A DNA stretch of 64,000 nucleotides, taken from Burkholderiales bacterium (GTDB taxonomy: Bacteria; Pseudomonadota; Gammaproteobacteria; Burkholderiales; Burkholderiaceae_C). Below the pieces are notes generated by a model. That model did no database searches and was not told the DNA's origin. It saw nothing but the letters and a program-made list of their open reading frames with translations. Positions 7,932 to 17,613 of the stretch are shown here, one piece after another. The stretch lies in the NCBI GenBank assembly GCA_016223165.1, contig JACRPO010000005.1, positions 186,001 through 250,000 on the forward strand, given 5' to 3'. Numbering within the stretch: position 1 is the first letter of the stretch; each line of letters starts with the position of its first letter. Both the position numbers and the translations under genes were made by a program.

Positions 7932-9656
7932 TCAGAACGTGCGGCGCAGCGACAGCGCCAGGTAGTTGCGGTCCGCGAGCGGATTGCCGGAGCCGTAGAC
8001 CGGCGAGCCGCCGGCGAGGATCGGCGAGAAGTCGACGAAGGGCACGGCCTTGCCGATGTAGTGCGTGTAGTTCAGCGAGAACTGCCATACGCCGAGGTAG
8101 GTGCCGTCCAGGCCGAGGTTGGCGCTGCCGGTGTGCTTGGCGCCCCAGCCCGCGCCCGTGACCGAGGAGTTGCCGTCCAGCACGTAGCGCAGGCCCAGCG
8201 GCACGCTCAGGTCGAGGCCGGGCAGCAGCTGCCGGTAGCTCGGCGTGAAGATCAGCTGCAGCGCGCTGGCCTCGCGCGTGGCGGCCTTGTCGAGTTCGCC
8301 GTCGGGATCGTCCTTCGACAGCACCCGGTTCCAGGCGATCTCCGCGAGGAGGGCGGACTCGCGCGCGATGAAGCTCGGCCCGAAGGTGGCCAGCGTCGAC
8401 AGGTTCAGGTGCGCGGTGCGCCCGAGCGCCGGGCGCGGCTGCGGCGCCCCGAAGCCACCTGGGTAGAGCATGTTGGTGCTGCGCAGGGGCATGTCGTCGC
8501 GCACCGAGGCCTCGCCGGCGACGTTGAAGTCGCCGAACGAGTGCGAGGCGCTGACGCCGGCGGTCTTGACGTTCTCCGGGAACTTGTAGAACCAGGTGCC
8601 CGGCAGCGTGCCGAACGGGCTCGGCGGGGCCGCCGGATTCAGGTTGCCGTAGAGCTGGCCGGACTTGTCGTGGAAGCGCGCGAAGTACACGCCGATGTCG
8701 GTCTCGTCGAGACGCCACTTCAGCTGCACGCCGAACTGGCCCGAGTCCTTCGGCTTCTGGTCCGCGCCGGGCGTGAGCACGTAGCTGCCGGAGATCGGCG
8801 TGCCGGCCGCGATGTTGACGAGCTCCACCTGCTGCGATCCCCAGGGCACGTTGGCGGTGGAGAAGTAGCTGCCGGCCGGCGCCAGCCGGTCTTCCTCCCA
8901 GCGGAACTGCACGTAGCCGCCCACCGACACCTCGGGCGTGAGCTGCACCTGCGCCGACAGCTGCGGCACCGGGCGGACGACTTCCTTGAACTGCGCGTTC
9001 GGCGAGGCGAGCAGCTTGTCGATGTCCACCGGGCCCTGGGCGCGGGCGATGCCGTTGTCGCCGAAGAACAGGCTCTCGCCGTACTGCAGCGCGTGGCGGC
9101 CGAGCCGCGTCGTCAGCTTCATGCCGTTGTCCAGGCGCCAGCCGCCGAAGACGAAGGCGTCGAGCAACTCGGCCTTCTCGCCGGCGATCTTCCTGGTGCG
9201 GCTCGGAAACTCGTCGTAAGGCGTCTGGCCGATCGTCGGGTCGTTGTCGGCCTGGGTCTTGCGGTGCAGCTTGTCGTCGTACCAGGCGGCGCCGCTCAGG
9301 CGCAGGCCGAAGTCGCGCCGCCAGATGGCGTCGAACTCGGTCAGCAGGTCGAGGCGTGTCGAGACGACGCCCTTCTTCTGGAAGTTCTGGTCGCCGGCGT
9401 TGAAGTTCAGCGCCTGCGGGAAGCTGAACGTGGCCGGCGCCGGCGGCGGCGCGCCGGTGGGCACCTGGCGGAACGAGTCCTTCAGCGCCGGGTCTGCGGA
9501 CTCCGTGCGGTACTTGGTGCTCAGGCGCACGCTGTTGTCCCAGCGCACCGACCAGTCCGGGTGGCCGGTGTCGATCTCGAAGGCCTGGGCGCCGCAGCAC
9601 GCCATGGCGGCGGCCAGGGCCACCAGCCGCGGGGTGTGCATTCGGGTGTGGGTCAT
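7932..9656 (-). CDS. DUF1302 family outer-membrane beta-barrel protein
   Basis: 574 aa with a signal peptide (LVALAAAMACCGAQAFEI) and a barrel-like C-terminus ending RNYLALSLRRTF, with the terminal Phe expected for BAM-assembled porins. Strands alternate aromatic and hydrophilic residues; GRHALQYGESLFFGDNG and the LGVWQFSLNYTHYIG stretch are typical of DUF1302. Start MTHTRMHTP was chosen because GAGGAGA lies just upstream of the ATG at 9656; the longer open frame upstream is a shadow of the FAD gene. It pairs with DUF1329. It is probably a channel or binding barrel for a hydrophobic substrate, which is inferred from context. Confidence 0.9.
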   Translation of the reverse strand: MTHTRMHTPRLVALAAAMACCGAQAFEIDTGHPDWSVRWDNSVRLSTKYRTESADPALKDSFRQVPTGAPPPAPATFSFPQALNFNAGDQNFQKKGVVSTRLDLLTEFDAIWRRDFGLRLSGAAWYDDKLHRKTQADNDPTIGQTPYDEFPSRTRKIAGEKAELLDAFVFGGWRLDNGMKLTTRLGRHALQYGESLFFGDNGIARAQGPVDIDKLLASPNAQFKEVVRPVPQLSAQVQLTPEVSVGGYVQFRWEEDRLAPAGSYFSTANVPWGSQQVELVNIAAGTPISGSYVLTPGADQKPKDSGQFGVQLKWRLDETDIGVYFARFHDKSGQLYGNLNPAAPPSPFGTLPGTWFYKFPENVKTAGVSASHSFGDFNVAGEASVRDDMPLRSTNMLYPGGFGAPQPRPALGRTAHLNLSTLATFGPSFIARESALLAEIAWNRVLSKDDPDGELDKAATREASALQLIFTPSYRQLLPGLDLSVPLGLRYVLDGNSSVTGAGWGAKHTGSANLGLDGTYLGVWQFSLNYTHYIGKAVPFVDFSPILAGGSPVYGSGNPLADRNYLALSLRRTF

Positions 9657-9703
9657 GGGGGCGTCTCCTCTCTCGTTGGGTGGTGTTTCGCAATGGCGGG
9701 TCT

Positions 9704-10807
9704 TCAGGCGGGGCGCTCGACCAGCGGGCCGAGCTGCTCGGCCAGCGCCTGCAGGTCGGTCGAGGCTTGCGGGCGCAGGTTCCAGCGCGCGGCCTGCGTC
9801 GTGACGGCGTGCACGCGCCGGGTCCGTTCGCCACGGCGGCGCATGAACGCCTGCAGCAACTCGTCGCGCTCGCTTCTTCGGCGCAGCAGGTCGCCCAGGA
9901 CCACCGCGTCTTCGACGACCTGCGCGGCGGCCTGGCCGAAGTGCGGTGGCAGCACGTGCGCGCTGTGCCCGATGCGCAAGGTGCCGCGCTCGTGCCAGGG
10001 GTCGTCGAGCACGCCGCTGCGCACCGGGCGGATCTGCAGGGGCGTGTCGGGCCTGCACTGAGCTGCCAGCGACTGCAGCCAGCGGCCCTGCCCGGCGAGC
10101 GCGGCCGGCAACGAGTCGGCGGTCGGCGGCCCGCTGCTTTGCGGTTGCAGCACGGCGACGCCGGTGCGCCGCGTATCCACCGGAACCAGCATGGCCTTGA
10201 GCCCCGCCGTGCCGATGACCCAGGCCGCGCGCTCCAGCGCCGGCGGCCGCGGCAGCAGGGCGTGGCACCACTGTTGCGGCAGCGCCTCCAGCGGCAGCGG
10301 CCGGGCCGGTCGCGAGCCCAGGGCCGGAACGGTCGTGCCGCTGGCGATCACCACCAGGTCGACCGCATGGCGCTGCCCATCGGCGGTGACGATGGCGCCG
10401 CCGTCGCTGGCGTCGCGCACTTCGCACCCCGCGTGCATGCGCGCGCCGCGGGCCAGCGCGGCATCGCGCAGCACGTCGAGCAGGGTGCCGTAGACCATGC
10501 CGAGCGCCGAAGGGAAGCGCGTGCCGGCGAGATGGCGCGTCGGGACTTCGAAGCGCGTGCGGCCCTCACCGTCGAGCACCGCGAAGCCCTGGTACGGGAA
10601 GCCCAGGCGCACGCAGGCTTCGCCCACACCCAGCGCGACGAGATCGCGCAGCAGGTTCGGCACCACGTCGACGTGGGCGAGCAGCGGTGCCGGCGCGGGG
10701 GCGGATTCGAAGATGTCGACCTGCGCGCCGGCCTGCGTCGCGGCCACGGCGGCCGCCAGGCCTGCCAGCCCTGCGCCGATGACGCCGACATGTCCGACCA
10801 CGGGCAT
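9704..10807 (-). CDS. FAD-dependent monooxygenase (PHBH-fold)
   Basis: 367 aa. The N-terminal Rossmann dinucleotide-binding motif GAGLAG is at residues 11-16 and is followed by an acidic residue at the end of beta-2 (FES). Near residues 275-310 the second FAD motif appears as RIGHSAHVLPPHFGQAAAQ, where the usual GD is GH, followed by EDAVVLGDLL. This organisation is that of flavin aromatic hydroxylases (PHBH class) with a shortened C-terminus. It is the first large gene of the operon divergent from lysR. It probably hydroxylates the inducing aromatic or related compound; the GD-to-GH change deserves attention because the Asp contacts the FAD ribose in the family. Confidence 0.82.
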   Translation of the reverse strand: MPVVGHVGVIGAGLAGLAAAVAATQAGAQVDIFESAPAPAPLLAHVDVVPNLLRDLVALGVGEACVRLGFPYQGFAVLDGEGRTRFEVPTRHLAGTRFPSALGMVYGTLLDVLRDAALARGARMHAGCEVRDASDGGAIVTADGQRHAVDLVVIASGTTVPALGSRPARPLPLEALPQQWCHALLPRPPALERAAWVIGTAGLKAMLVPVDTRRTGVAVLQPQSSGPPTADSLPAALAGQGRWLQSLAAQCRPDTPLQIRPVRSGVLDDPWHERGTLRIGHSAHVLPPHFGQAAAQVVEDAVVLGDLLRRRSERDELLQAFMRRRGERTRRVHAVTTQAARWNLRPQASTDLQALAEQLGPLVERPA

Positions 10808-10810
10808 GTC

Positions 10811-10876
10811 TCAGCCCCGCAGGACCGTTGTGCCGCATTCGGGCGCGAGCACACCCACCGCCTGGCGCAGGGCCAT
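10811..10876 (-). CDS. possible 21-residue leader peptide
   Basis: An ATG at 10876 preceded by AGGAGACGACGA, the best ribosome-binding site in this intergenic region, opens a 21-codon frame (MALRQAVGVLAPECG...) that stops three bases before the ATG of the FAD monooxygenase. The monooxygenase ATG itself has no clear Shine-Dalgarno. The small frame could couple translation to the enzyme, or could be the decayed remnant of a longer gene. It has no recognisable homology. It may also be that the ribosome-binding site is fortuitous. Confidence 0.3.
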   Translation of the reverse strand: MALRQAVGVLAPECGTTVLRG

Positions 10877-10988
10877 TCGTCGTCTCCTGTCTCTCTTTTG
10901 GGAATCGGGTTAGCGAGAGATTACGGAGATCGACGCCTCATGAAAAATGGCTTGTCTCAACGTGACGATTCGATCGCGTGAACGGTTT

Positions 10989-11002
10989 GCGGGTTAACCC
11001 GC
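10989..11002. promoter_or_regulatory. 14-bp perfect palindrome, candidate LysR-family operator
   Basis: GCGGGTTAACCCGC is a perfect inverted repeat centred 26 bp before the lysR ATG and inside the 213-bp divergent region between lysR and the FAD monooxygenase operon. LysR-type regulators usually bind such a divergent region and autoregulate. The central TTAA and flanking TT/AA fit an operator, but there is no direct proof that this regulator uses it. Confidence 0.45.
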
Positions 11003-11020
11003 GAAGGCCAGCGACGACCC

Positions 11021-11941
11021 ATGCGCTTCAACCGCCTCGACCTGAACCTGCTCGTCGCGCTCGACGCGCTGCTCACCGAACGCAGCATCACGAAGGCGGC
11101 GGAGCGCCTGAACCTGAGCCCTTCCGCGACGAGCAATGCGCTGGCGCGGCTGCGCGAGTACTTCGACGACGAACTGCTGGTGCAGGTGGGGCGCCGCATG
11201 GAGCCCACGCCGCGCGCGCAGGGGCTGCAGGAGGCGGTGCGCGACGTGCTGCTGCGCGTGGACAGCACCATTGCCATCCAGCCGCAGTTCGATCCCTCGA
11301 CCAGCGACCGCACCTTTCGCATCTTCGTGTCCGACTACACGCAGGTCGTGTTCGCGCCGCACGTGCTCGCGCTGGCGAGCGCGGAGCGCTGCACGGCGCG
11401 ATTCGAGTTCCTGCCGCAGATCTCCACGCCGCACCGCAGCCTCGAGCGCGGCGAAGCCGACCTCTTGATCATTCCGCGCGGCTTTCTCTCGCCGGACCAC
11501 CCGGAGGAGGTGCTGTACACGGAGGAATTCGTCTGCGTGGTGTGGCGCGACGGGCCGCTGGCGCGCGGCGAACTGACCTTCGAGCGCTACCTGGCCGCCG
11601 GCCATGCGGTGATGCAGCCGCCGGGCGGCGTCGGCGACGCGTTCGAGGCGTGGTTCGTGAAGCGCTACGGCGTGACGCGGCGGGTGGCGGTGACGAGCTA
11701 CGGTTTCGCGGTGCTGCCGGCGCTGGTGGTGGGCACGGACCTGATCACCACGGTGCATGCGCGGCTGGCGCGCGCCTTGCTGCCGGCGTTGCCGATCGAG
11801 TTGCGCACCCCGCCCTTGCCCATCACGCCGATGGAGCAGGGGCTGCAATGGCACAAGTACCGCTCGCAGGACCCGGGGCTGGTGTGGCTGCGCGGGCTGC
11901 TCAGGCGGGCCGTGTCACGGATGGACGCTGCGCTCCTCTGA
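11021..11941 (+). CDS. LysR-family transcriptional regulator
   Basis: 306 aa. Residues about 6-65 form the winged helix-turn-helix (LNLLVALDALLTERSITKAA, then LNLSPSATSNALARLREYF), followed by a linker helix and a periplasmic-binding-fold effector domain (about 92-300). The overall pattern, with LDLNLLVALDALL and DELLVQVGRRMEPTPRA, is that of the NodD/LinR-type branch. It is divergent from the eight-gene operon running to the left edge, so it most likely controls that operon in response to its substrate or a pathway intermediate. It is convergent with the thiolase gene of the box operon and is probably not part of that system. Confidence 0.93.
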   Translation: MRFNRLDLNLLVALDALLTERSITKAAERLNLSPSATSNALARLREYFDDELLVQVGRRMEPTPRAQGLQEAVRDVLLRVDSTIAIQPQFDPSTSDRTFRIFVSDYTQVVFAPHVLALASAERCTARFEFLPQISTPHRSLERGEADLLIIPRGFLSPDHPEEVLYTEEFVCVVWRDGPLARGELTFERYLAAGHAVMQPPGGVGDAFEAWFVKRYGVTRRVAVTSYGFAVLPALVVGTDLITTVHARLARALLPALPIELRTPPLPITPMEQGLQWHKYRSQDPGLVWLRGLLRRAVSRMDAALL

Positions 11942-11968
11942 GAGGAGCATCAAAGCGCGCGCCGGCCC

Positions 11969-13174
<1,206 letters not shown>

Positions 13175-13205
13175 GGTCGGTGGCTCCTCGCAGGGGCGGG
13201 TACGG

Positions 13206-13278
13206 GGCGATGCATGGGGCGAATGCAGGCGGATGCGGGCGGATGGGCGGATGCGGGCGAATGCGCGGATGCGGGCGG
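13206..13278. repeat. imperfect GGCGGATGC tandem repeat
   Basis: The gap between the thiolase and MaoC genes consists of imperfect 7-9 bp units of the type GGCGGATGC/GGCGAATGC. It separates two genes of one operon and contains no coding signal. Slippage-generated low-complexity DNA is the simplest reading. Confidence 0.6.
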
Positions 13279-13285
13279 TGAGTCG

Positions 13286-13735
13286 TCAGGTCCGCGGCAA
13301 CGGCGGCAGATCGAACAGGCTCGTCACCTCGAGGTCGAGCACCTCGCTGCCATGCTGGTTGAAGAGCTGCCAGCGCCAGCGCAGCAGCCCGAGCGTGGCC
13401 TGCGTGCGCGAGCGGCGCGTCTCCTGCACCGTCGCCTTCAGCGACAGCCTGTCACCGGGCCGCACGGGGTTCACCCACTTGACGTAGCTGGCACCGGGCG
13501 AGGCGAAGGTCTCGCTGTCGGTGAGCGCCGCCTGCGCGGCCAGGCGCATGGCGATGCCGCAGGTGTGCCAGCCGCTCGCGATGAGGCCCTGGAAACGGCC
13601 CTTCTCGGCGAGTGCCTTGTCGGCATGGAACCACTGCGGATCGAAGGCCTGCGCGAAGCGCAGCACTTCGTCTTCGGTGACGAGGTAGGGGCCGGCCTCG
13701 ATGATCTGGCCGGCGTGGAACTGGGCGAACTTCAT
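13286..13735 (-). CDS. MaoC-like enoyl-CoA hydratase
   Basis: 149 aa hot-dog fold protein of R-specific hydratase/MaoC size. The hydratase-2 signature is recognisable as FDPQWFHAD (Asp and His pair near residues 31-37) followed by GLIASGWHTCGIAMRL. It hydrates trans-2-enoyl-CoA thioesters. It lies between the 3-hydroxyacyl-CoA dehydrogenase and thiolase genes of the box operon, so it may hydrate a dehydroadipyl-CoA intermediate in parallel with the crotonase upstream. Because MaoC hydratases are usually R-specific while the neighbouring dehydrogenase family is S-specific, its exact step is uncertain. Confidence 0.85.
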   Translation of the reverse strand: MKFAQFHAGQIIEAGPYLVTEDEVLRFAQAFDPQWFHADKALAEKGRFQGLIASGWHTCGIAMRLAAQAALTDSETFASPGASYVKWVNPVRPGDRLSLKATVQETRRSRTQATLGLLRWRWQLFNQHGSEVLDLEVTSLFDLPPLPRT

Positions 13736-13811
13736 GCCGGCGATTGTGGTGCCGGCGCGGCCCCTGCCTGCCCTGCCGGCCGCGGGCGGTGCCCGACGCA
13801 GCGCAGCAGCA

Positions 13812-15341
13812 TCAGCAGCGGCGCCGCAACCAGGGGCTGACGCGATAGCGCTCGCCGCGATAGTGAGTGTCCAGGGCTTCGAGCACGCCGATGACGCCGG
13901 CCGGACTCCAACGTGCCAACCACTCGAAAGGCCCGGCCGGATAGTTGACGCCGAGCTTCATCGCCGCGTCGGCGCCTTCGGGCGTGCACACGCCCTGCAG
14001 CACCGCGTCGGCCGCTTCGTTGACGAGCATCGCCACCGTGCGCGCGACGACGAGGCCCGGTGCATCGACCAGCGGCAGCGGTGCGAAGCCGAGCGCCGCC
14101 AGCCACGCCGCGGCCTGCGTGCGCCAGCCGTCGCCGGCTTGCGGGGCGACGGCGAAAGCCAGCGCCGTGCCGGGCAGGGCGGGCACGATCAGTGGCCGGT
14201 CGAACACCGCCACGTCGGCCACGCCCATGGCCTCGCTCAGCCGCTGTGCCGTGCGGCCGTCGGTGAGCACGAGGCGGGCGCCATCGATGCGCAGGCCCGT
14301 CCAGCCACTCTCGCGGTCGCGCGCCGGGCCCCAGCCTTGCGCGGCGAGGGCCCGCGTCGCCAGGGCTTCGAGCATGTCGGCGATCGGCCCCTCGCCGTGC
14401 ACGGTGACCTCGTGCGCCGTGGCCGGTGCCTCGTGCACGGCCACCGGCAGCGCCTGCGCGGCACTGCCCTCGCCGCCATGACGGTAGAAGCCGCGGCCGC
14501 TCTTGCGGCCGAGCAGGCCGCCTTCGACCATCTCGCGCTGCACGAGCGAAGGCACGAAGCGCTTGTCGAAGAAGTTGGCCTCGTACACCGACTGCGTGAC
14601 GGCGAAGTTGGTGTCGTGGCCGATGAGGTCCATCAGCTCGCAGGGCCCCATGCGAAAGCCTGCCGCCTTCAGGCAGGCGTCGAGCACCGGCGGCTCGGCC
14701 GCCTGTTCGAGCAGCAGCGCCAGCGTCTCGGCGTAGTAGGGGCGCGCGATGCGGTTGACGATGAAGCCGGGCGTGCTCTTCGTGTGCACCGGCACCTTGC
14801 CCCAGGCGCGGCCGAGCTCGAAGATGGCCTCGGCCACGGCGGCGTCGGTCTGCAGGCCCGACACCACTTCGACGAGCTTCATCAGCGGCACCGGGTTGAA
14901 GAAGTGCATGCCGACCAGGCGCTGCGGCTGCGCGAGGCCGTTGGCGATGGCCGTGACCGAGATCGACGAGGTGTTGGTGGCGAGGATGCAGCCCGCGCCG
15001 ACGATGCCTTCGAGCTGCTTGAAGAGGGTGCGCTTGACGTCGAGCCGCTCGATCACGGCTTCGACGACGAGGGCGACGTCGGCGGCGGTTTCGAGCGCGG
15101 CGACCGGCTGGATGCGCGCCGCCGTCACCGCCGCCGCCTCGGCCGCGAGCTTGCCCTTGGCGACGAGGCCTTCGAGCGTGGCGGCGAGCCTGGCCTTTGC
15201 TTCGGCGGCGGCACCTTCGCGCGTGTCGAAGAGCTTCACCGCATGGCCCGCTTGCGCGGCCACCTGCGCGATGCCGGCACCCATAATGCCGGCGCCGACG
15301 ACGAGCACCGGCGCGCCGCGCAGATCCGCAGGACTGCTCAT
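13812..15341 (-). CDS. 3-hydroxyacyl-CoA dehydrogenase (PaaH-like, probable 3-hydroxyadipyl-CoA dehydrogenase)
   Basis: 509 aa. The N-terminal NAD-binding motif is VLVVGAGIMGAGIAQVAA; the catalytic region contains HFFNPVPLMKLVEVV and the later STPGFIVNRIARPYYAE. The length of about 505 aa with a duplicated C-terminal domain is that of PaaH/PaaC, which oxidises 3-hydroxyadipyl-CoA, rather than of short HBD enzymes of about 285 aa. Start MSSPADLR overlaps the stop of the enoyl-CoA hydratase gene (ATGA). In the box pathway this step yields 3-oxoadipyl-CoA for the thiolase two genes downstream. Confidence 0.92.
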   Translation of the reverse strand: MSSPADLRGAPVLVVGAGIMGAGIAQVAAQAGHAVKLFDTREGAAAEAKARLAATLEGLVAKGKLAAEAAAVTAARIQPVAALETAADVALVVEAVIERLDVKRTLFKQLEGIVGAGCILATNTSSISVTAIANGLAQPQRLVGMHFFNPVPLMKLVEVVSGLQTDAAVAEAIFELGRAWGKVPVHTKSTPGFIVNRIARPYYAETLALLLEQAAEPPVLDACLKAAGFRMGPCELMDLIGHDTNFAVTQSVYEANFFDKRFVPSLVQREMVEGGLLGRKSGRGFYRHGGEGSAAQALPVAVHEAPATAHEVTVHGEGPIADMLEALATRALAAQGWGPARDRESGWTGLRIDGARLVLTDGRTAQRLSEAMGVADVAVFDRPLIVPALPGTALAFAVAPQAGDGWRTQAAAWLAALGFAPLPLVDAPGLVVARTVAMLVNEAADAVLQGVCTPEGADAAMKLGVNYPAGPFEWLARWSPAGVIGVLEALDTHYRGERYRVSPWLRRRC

Positions 15342-16162
15342 GCCTTCCCGCCCGCCGGCGGGATCCACGCCGCCGGCCGCTTGCCGAGGAAGGCGGCGAA
15401 GCCCTCGCGCGCCTCGTCGGTGCCGCGCACGCGCGCGATCGTCTGCGCGGTGAGCTCGCGCACCTCGGCGGTGATCGGTCCCTGGTGCAGCTGCGCGAAG
15501 AGCTGCTTGATCTCGCGGTGCGCGTTCGGCCCGCCGGCGAGCAGGCCGTGCACGAGCTCGTCGATGGCGGCGTCGAGCTGCTCGGCGACGACGACGCGCT
15601 GCACGAGGCCCATCTCGAGCGCCTCAGTGGCGCCGATGCGCTCGGTGGTGAGCGCGAGGCGCCGGGCCTGGCGCTTGCCGATGGCGTTGGTCACGTAGGG
15701 GCCGATGACGGCCGGCAGGATGCCGAACTTGGCCTCGCTGACCGTGAAGCTCGCGTTGTCGGAGGCAATGGCGATATCGCAGGCGGCGACGAGCCCGACG
15801 CCGCCACCGAGCGCCGCGCCCTGCACGCGCGCCACGGTGGGCTTCGGGCAGGCTTCGAGGCGGCCGAGCATGCTGGCGAAACGGCGCGCGTCGGCCACGT
15901 TCCACTCGAGCGTTGCCTGGCTGGCGCGCTGCATCCACTGCAGGTCGGCGCCGGCGCTGAAGTGCCGGCCCTCGCCGGCGAGCACGATGACGCGCACGCC
16001 GGCGTCGGCCTCCAGCGCCGCGATGGCGTCGTCGAGCTCGCCGATCATCGCCTCGTCGAAGGCGTTGAAGACGGCCGGCCGGGCCATCGTCACGCAGGCG
16101 ACGCCGGGGCTGCGCGCTTCGACGCGCAGCGTCTCGTAGGTCTTGCGGAGCGTGAGGCTCAT
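15338..16162 (-). CDS. enoyl-CoA hydratase/isomerase (crotonase family)
   Basis: 274 aa crotonase. The oxyanion-hole segments are HFSAGADLQWMQ and GAALGGGVGLVAACD. The FSAGADLxWM stretch is typical of methylglutaconyl-CoA hydratases (LiuC), but the position directly downstream of boxA and upstream of the hydroxyadipyl-CoA dehydrogenase favours hydration of 2,3- or 3,4-dehydroadipyl-CoA. Start MSLTLRKTYE was chosen over a longer frame because the residues before it are low-complexity intergenic translation. The stop overlaps the next start as ATGA, so the two are translationally coupled. Confidence 0.88.
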   Translation of the reverse strand: MSLTLRKTYETLRVEARSPGVACVTMARPAVFNAFDEAMIGELDDAIAALEADAGVRVIVLAGEGRHFSAGADLQWMQRASQATLEWNVADARRFASMLGRLEACPKPTVARVQGAALGGGVGLVAACDIAIASDNASFTVSEAKFGILPAVIGPYVTNAIGKRQARRLALTTERIGATEALEMGLVQRVVVAEQLDAAIDELVHGLLAGGPNAHREIKQLFAQLHQGPITAEVRELTAQTIARVRGTDEAREGFAAFLGKRPAAWIPPAGGKA

Positions 16163-16244
16163 CGCGGCGTCTCCTTGGCCGTTGGCATCGGCGGGCCGGT
16201 GGGCCGGCCCGGTGGTGGCTGAGGTCGGTGGCTGGATCGGTGGG

Positions 16245-17549
16245 TCAGTAGGTCTCGAGGTGCAGGCGGCCCTCGCGCTTGAGCGCAGTGCCGATCTGCT
16301 CCCAGCCGAGGCCGGCCTCGTGCGCCACGTCGCGCAGCGCCAGCACGACACCTTCCTCCATCGCCTTCAGGCCGCAGACGTAGAAGAAGGCGTTCGGGTC
16401 CTTCAGCAGCGCCGCGACGTCGGTGCCGCGCTCGCGCAGGCGGTCCTGCACGTAGGTCTTGGGCTCGCCCCCGCGCTGGTTCATGCGGCTGAACGCGAAA
16501 TTGATGTCGATGAAGTCCTTGGGCAGATTCTGCAGCGGGCCGAAGTACGGCAGCTCCTCCTTCGTGCGCGCGCCGAAGAAGAGCATCAGCTTGCCGCCCT
16601 CGAACTTGCCGCTGGCACGCAGGCGGCGCCGCCACTCGGTCATGGCGCGCATCGGGGCGCTGCCGGTGCCGGTGCAGATCATGACGATGTGGCTCTTCGG
16701 GTGGTTGGGCATCAGGAAGCTGGCGCCGAAGGGGCCGATCACCTGCACCTTGTCGCCGACCTTCAGGTCGCACATGTAGTTGCTGGCCACGCCGCGCACG
16801 GGGTTGCCCTGATGGTCCTCGAGCACGCGTTTGATGGTCAGCGAGAGGTTGTTGTAGCCGGGCCGCTCGCCGTTGCGCGGGCTGGCGACCGAGTACTGGC
16901 GCGGATGGTGCGGCCGGCCGTTGGCGTCGGTGCCGGGCGGCACGATGCCGATGCTCTGGCCCTCGAGCACCGGGAAGGGCAGCGCGCCGAAGTCGAGCAC
17001 GATGTGGTGCGTGTCGTAGTCGCTGCCGATCTGCTTGCCGACTTCGGTGACGCGCACGTTGCCGGTGACGGTGGCGGTGATGCTCTTTTCGACTGCCTTC
17101 GGCCCATAGAGGTTGGTGTAGGCATGCGCGGCCGACCACGGTGGCACCGTCGCACCGTATTGCGAGCTCTGGAACGGCGTCACCGAGGCCTCGAACGTGG
17201 GCGCGCCGGCCGGGGCGGGCGCCTCGGCGACGGGCGGCTCGCCGGTCGCCACACCGGCCTCGGCCATCTGCTCGGCGCTCAGCTCGGCGGGCAGGTTGTC
17301 CCAGCCGAGCTGCTCCTCGACGGTATAAGCGCGCAGCCGCGGCATCGTGCGCCAGTTGTCGATGCTGCCGGTGGGGCAGGGCGAGACGCAGTCCATGCAC
17401 GAATTGCACTTGCCTGCGTCGACGACGTAGTTGCGCGAATCGTGGGTGATGGCCTGCACCGGGCAGATCGATTCGCAGGTGTTGCAGCGGATGCAGATCT
17501 CGGGGTCGATCAGGTGCTGCTTGATGACGGTGGCAACGGCCATGTCCAT
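16245..17549 (-). CDS. boxA: BoxA, reductase component of benzoyl-CoA 2,3-epoxidase
   Basis: 434 aa. An N-terminal 2[4Fe-4S] ferredoxin domain has [12 protein letters not shown] (Cys19, 22, 25, 29) and [12 protein letters not shown] (Cys48, 51, 54, 58). A Pro/Ala-rich linker (about 105-140) leads to a ferredoxin-NADP reductase module with FAD motif [12 protein letters not shown] and NADP motif [10 protein letters not shown]. BoxA takes electrons from NADPH for BoxB. The gene lies 64 bp downstream of boxB in the boxCBA order known from Azoarcus evansii. The protein should be cytoplasmic. Confidence 0.96.
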   Translation of the reverse strand: MDMAVATVIKQHLIDPEICIRCNTCESICPVQAITHDSRNYVVDAGKCNSCMDCVSPCPTGSIDNWRTMPRLRAYTVEEQLGWDNLPAELSAEQMAEAGVATGEPPVAEAPAPAGAPTFEASVTPFQSSQYGATVPPWSAAHAYTNLYGPKAVEKSITATVTGNVRVTEVGKQIGSDYDTHHIVLDFGALPFPVLEGQSIGIVPPGTDANGRPHHPRQYSVASPRNGERPGYNNLSLTIKRVLEDHQGNPVRGVASNYMCDLKVGDKVQVIGPFGASFLMPNHPKSHIVMICTGTGSAPMRAMTEWRRRLRASGKFEGGKLMLFFGARTKEELPYFGPLQNLPKDFIDINFAFSRMNQRGGEPKTYVQDRLRERGTDVAALLKDPNAFFYVCGLKAMEEGVVLALRDVAHEAGLGWEQIGTALKREGRLHLETY

Positions 17550-17613
17550 CGACGTCTCCCGTTGCAGATATAGACGCGGCGGTCGCCGATGGCGACCGCG
17601 TGGCTCCAGGACT

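Noticed and set aside
13206..13278. CRISPR-like array
   Set aside because: Units are 7-9 bp with no spacers; it is simple tandem low-complexity DNA.
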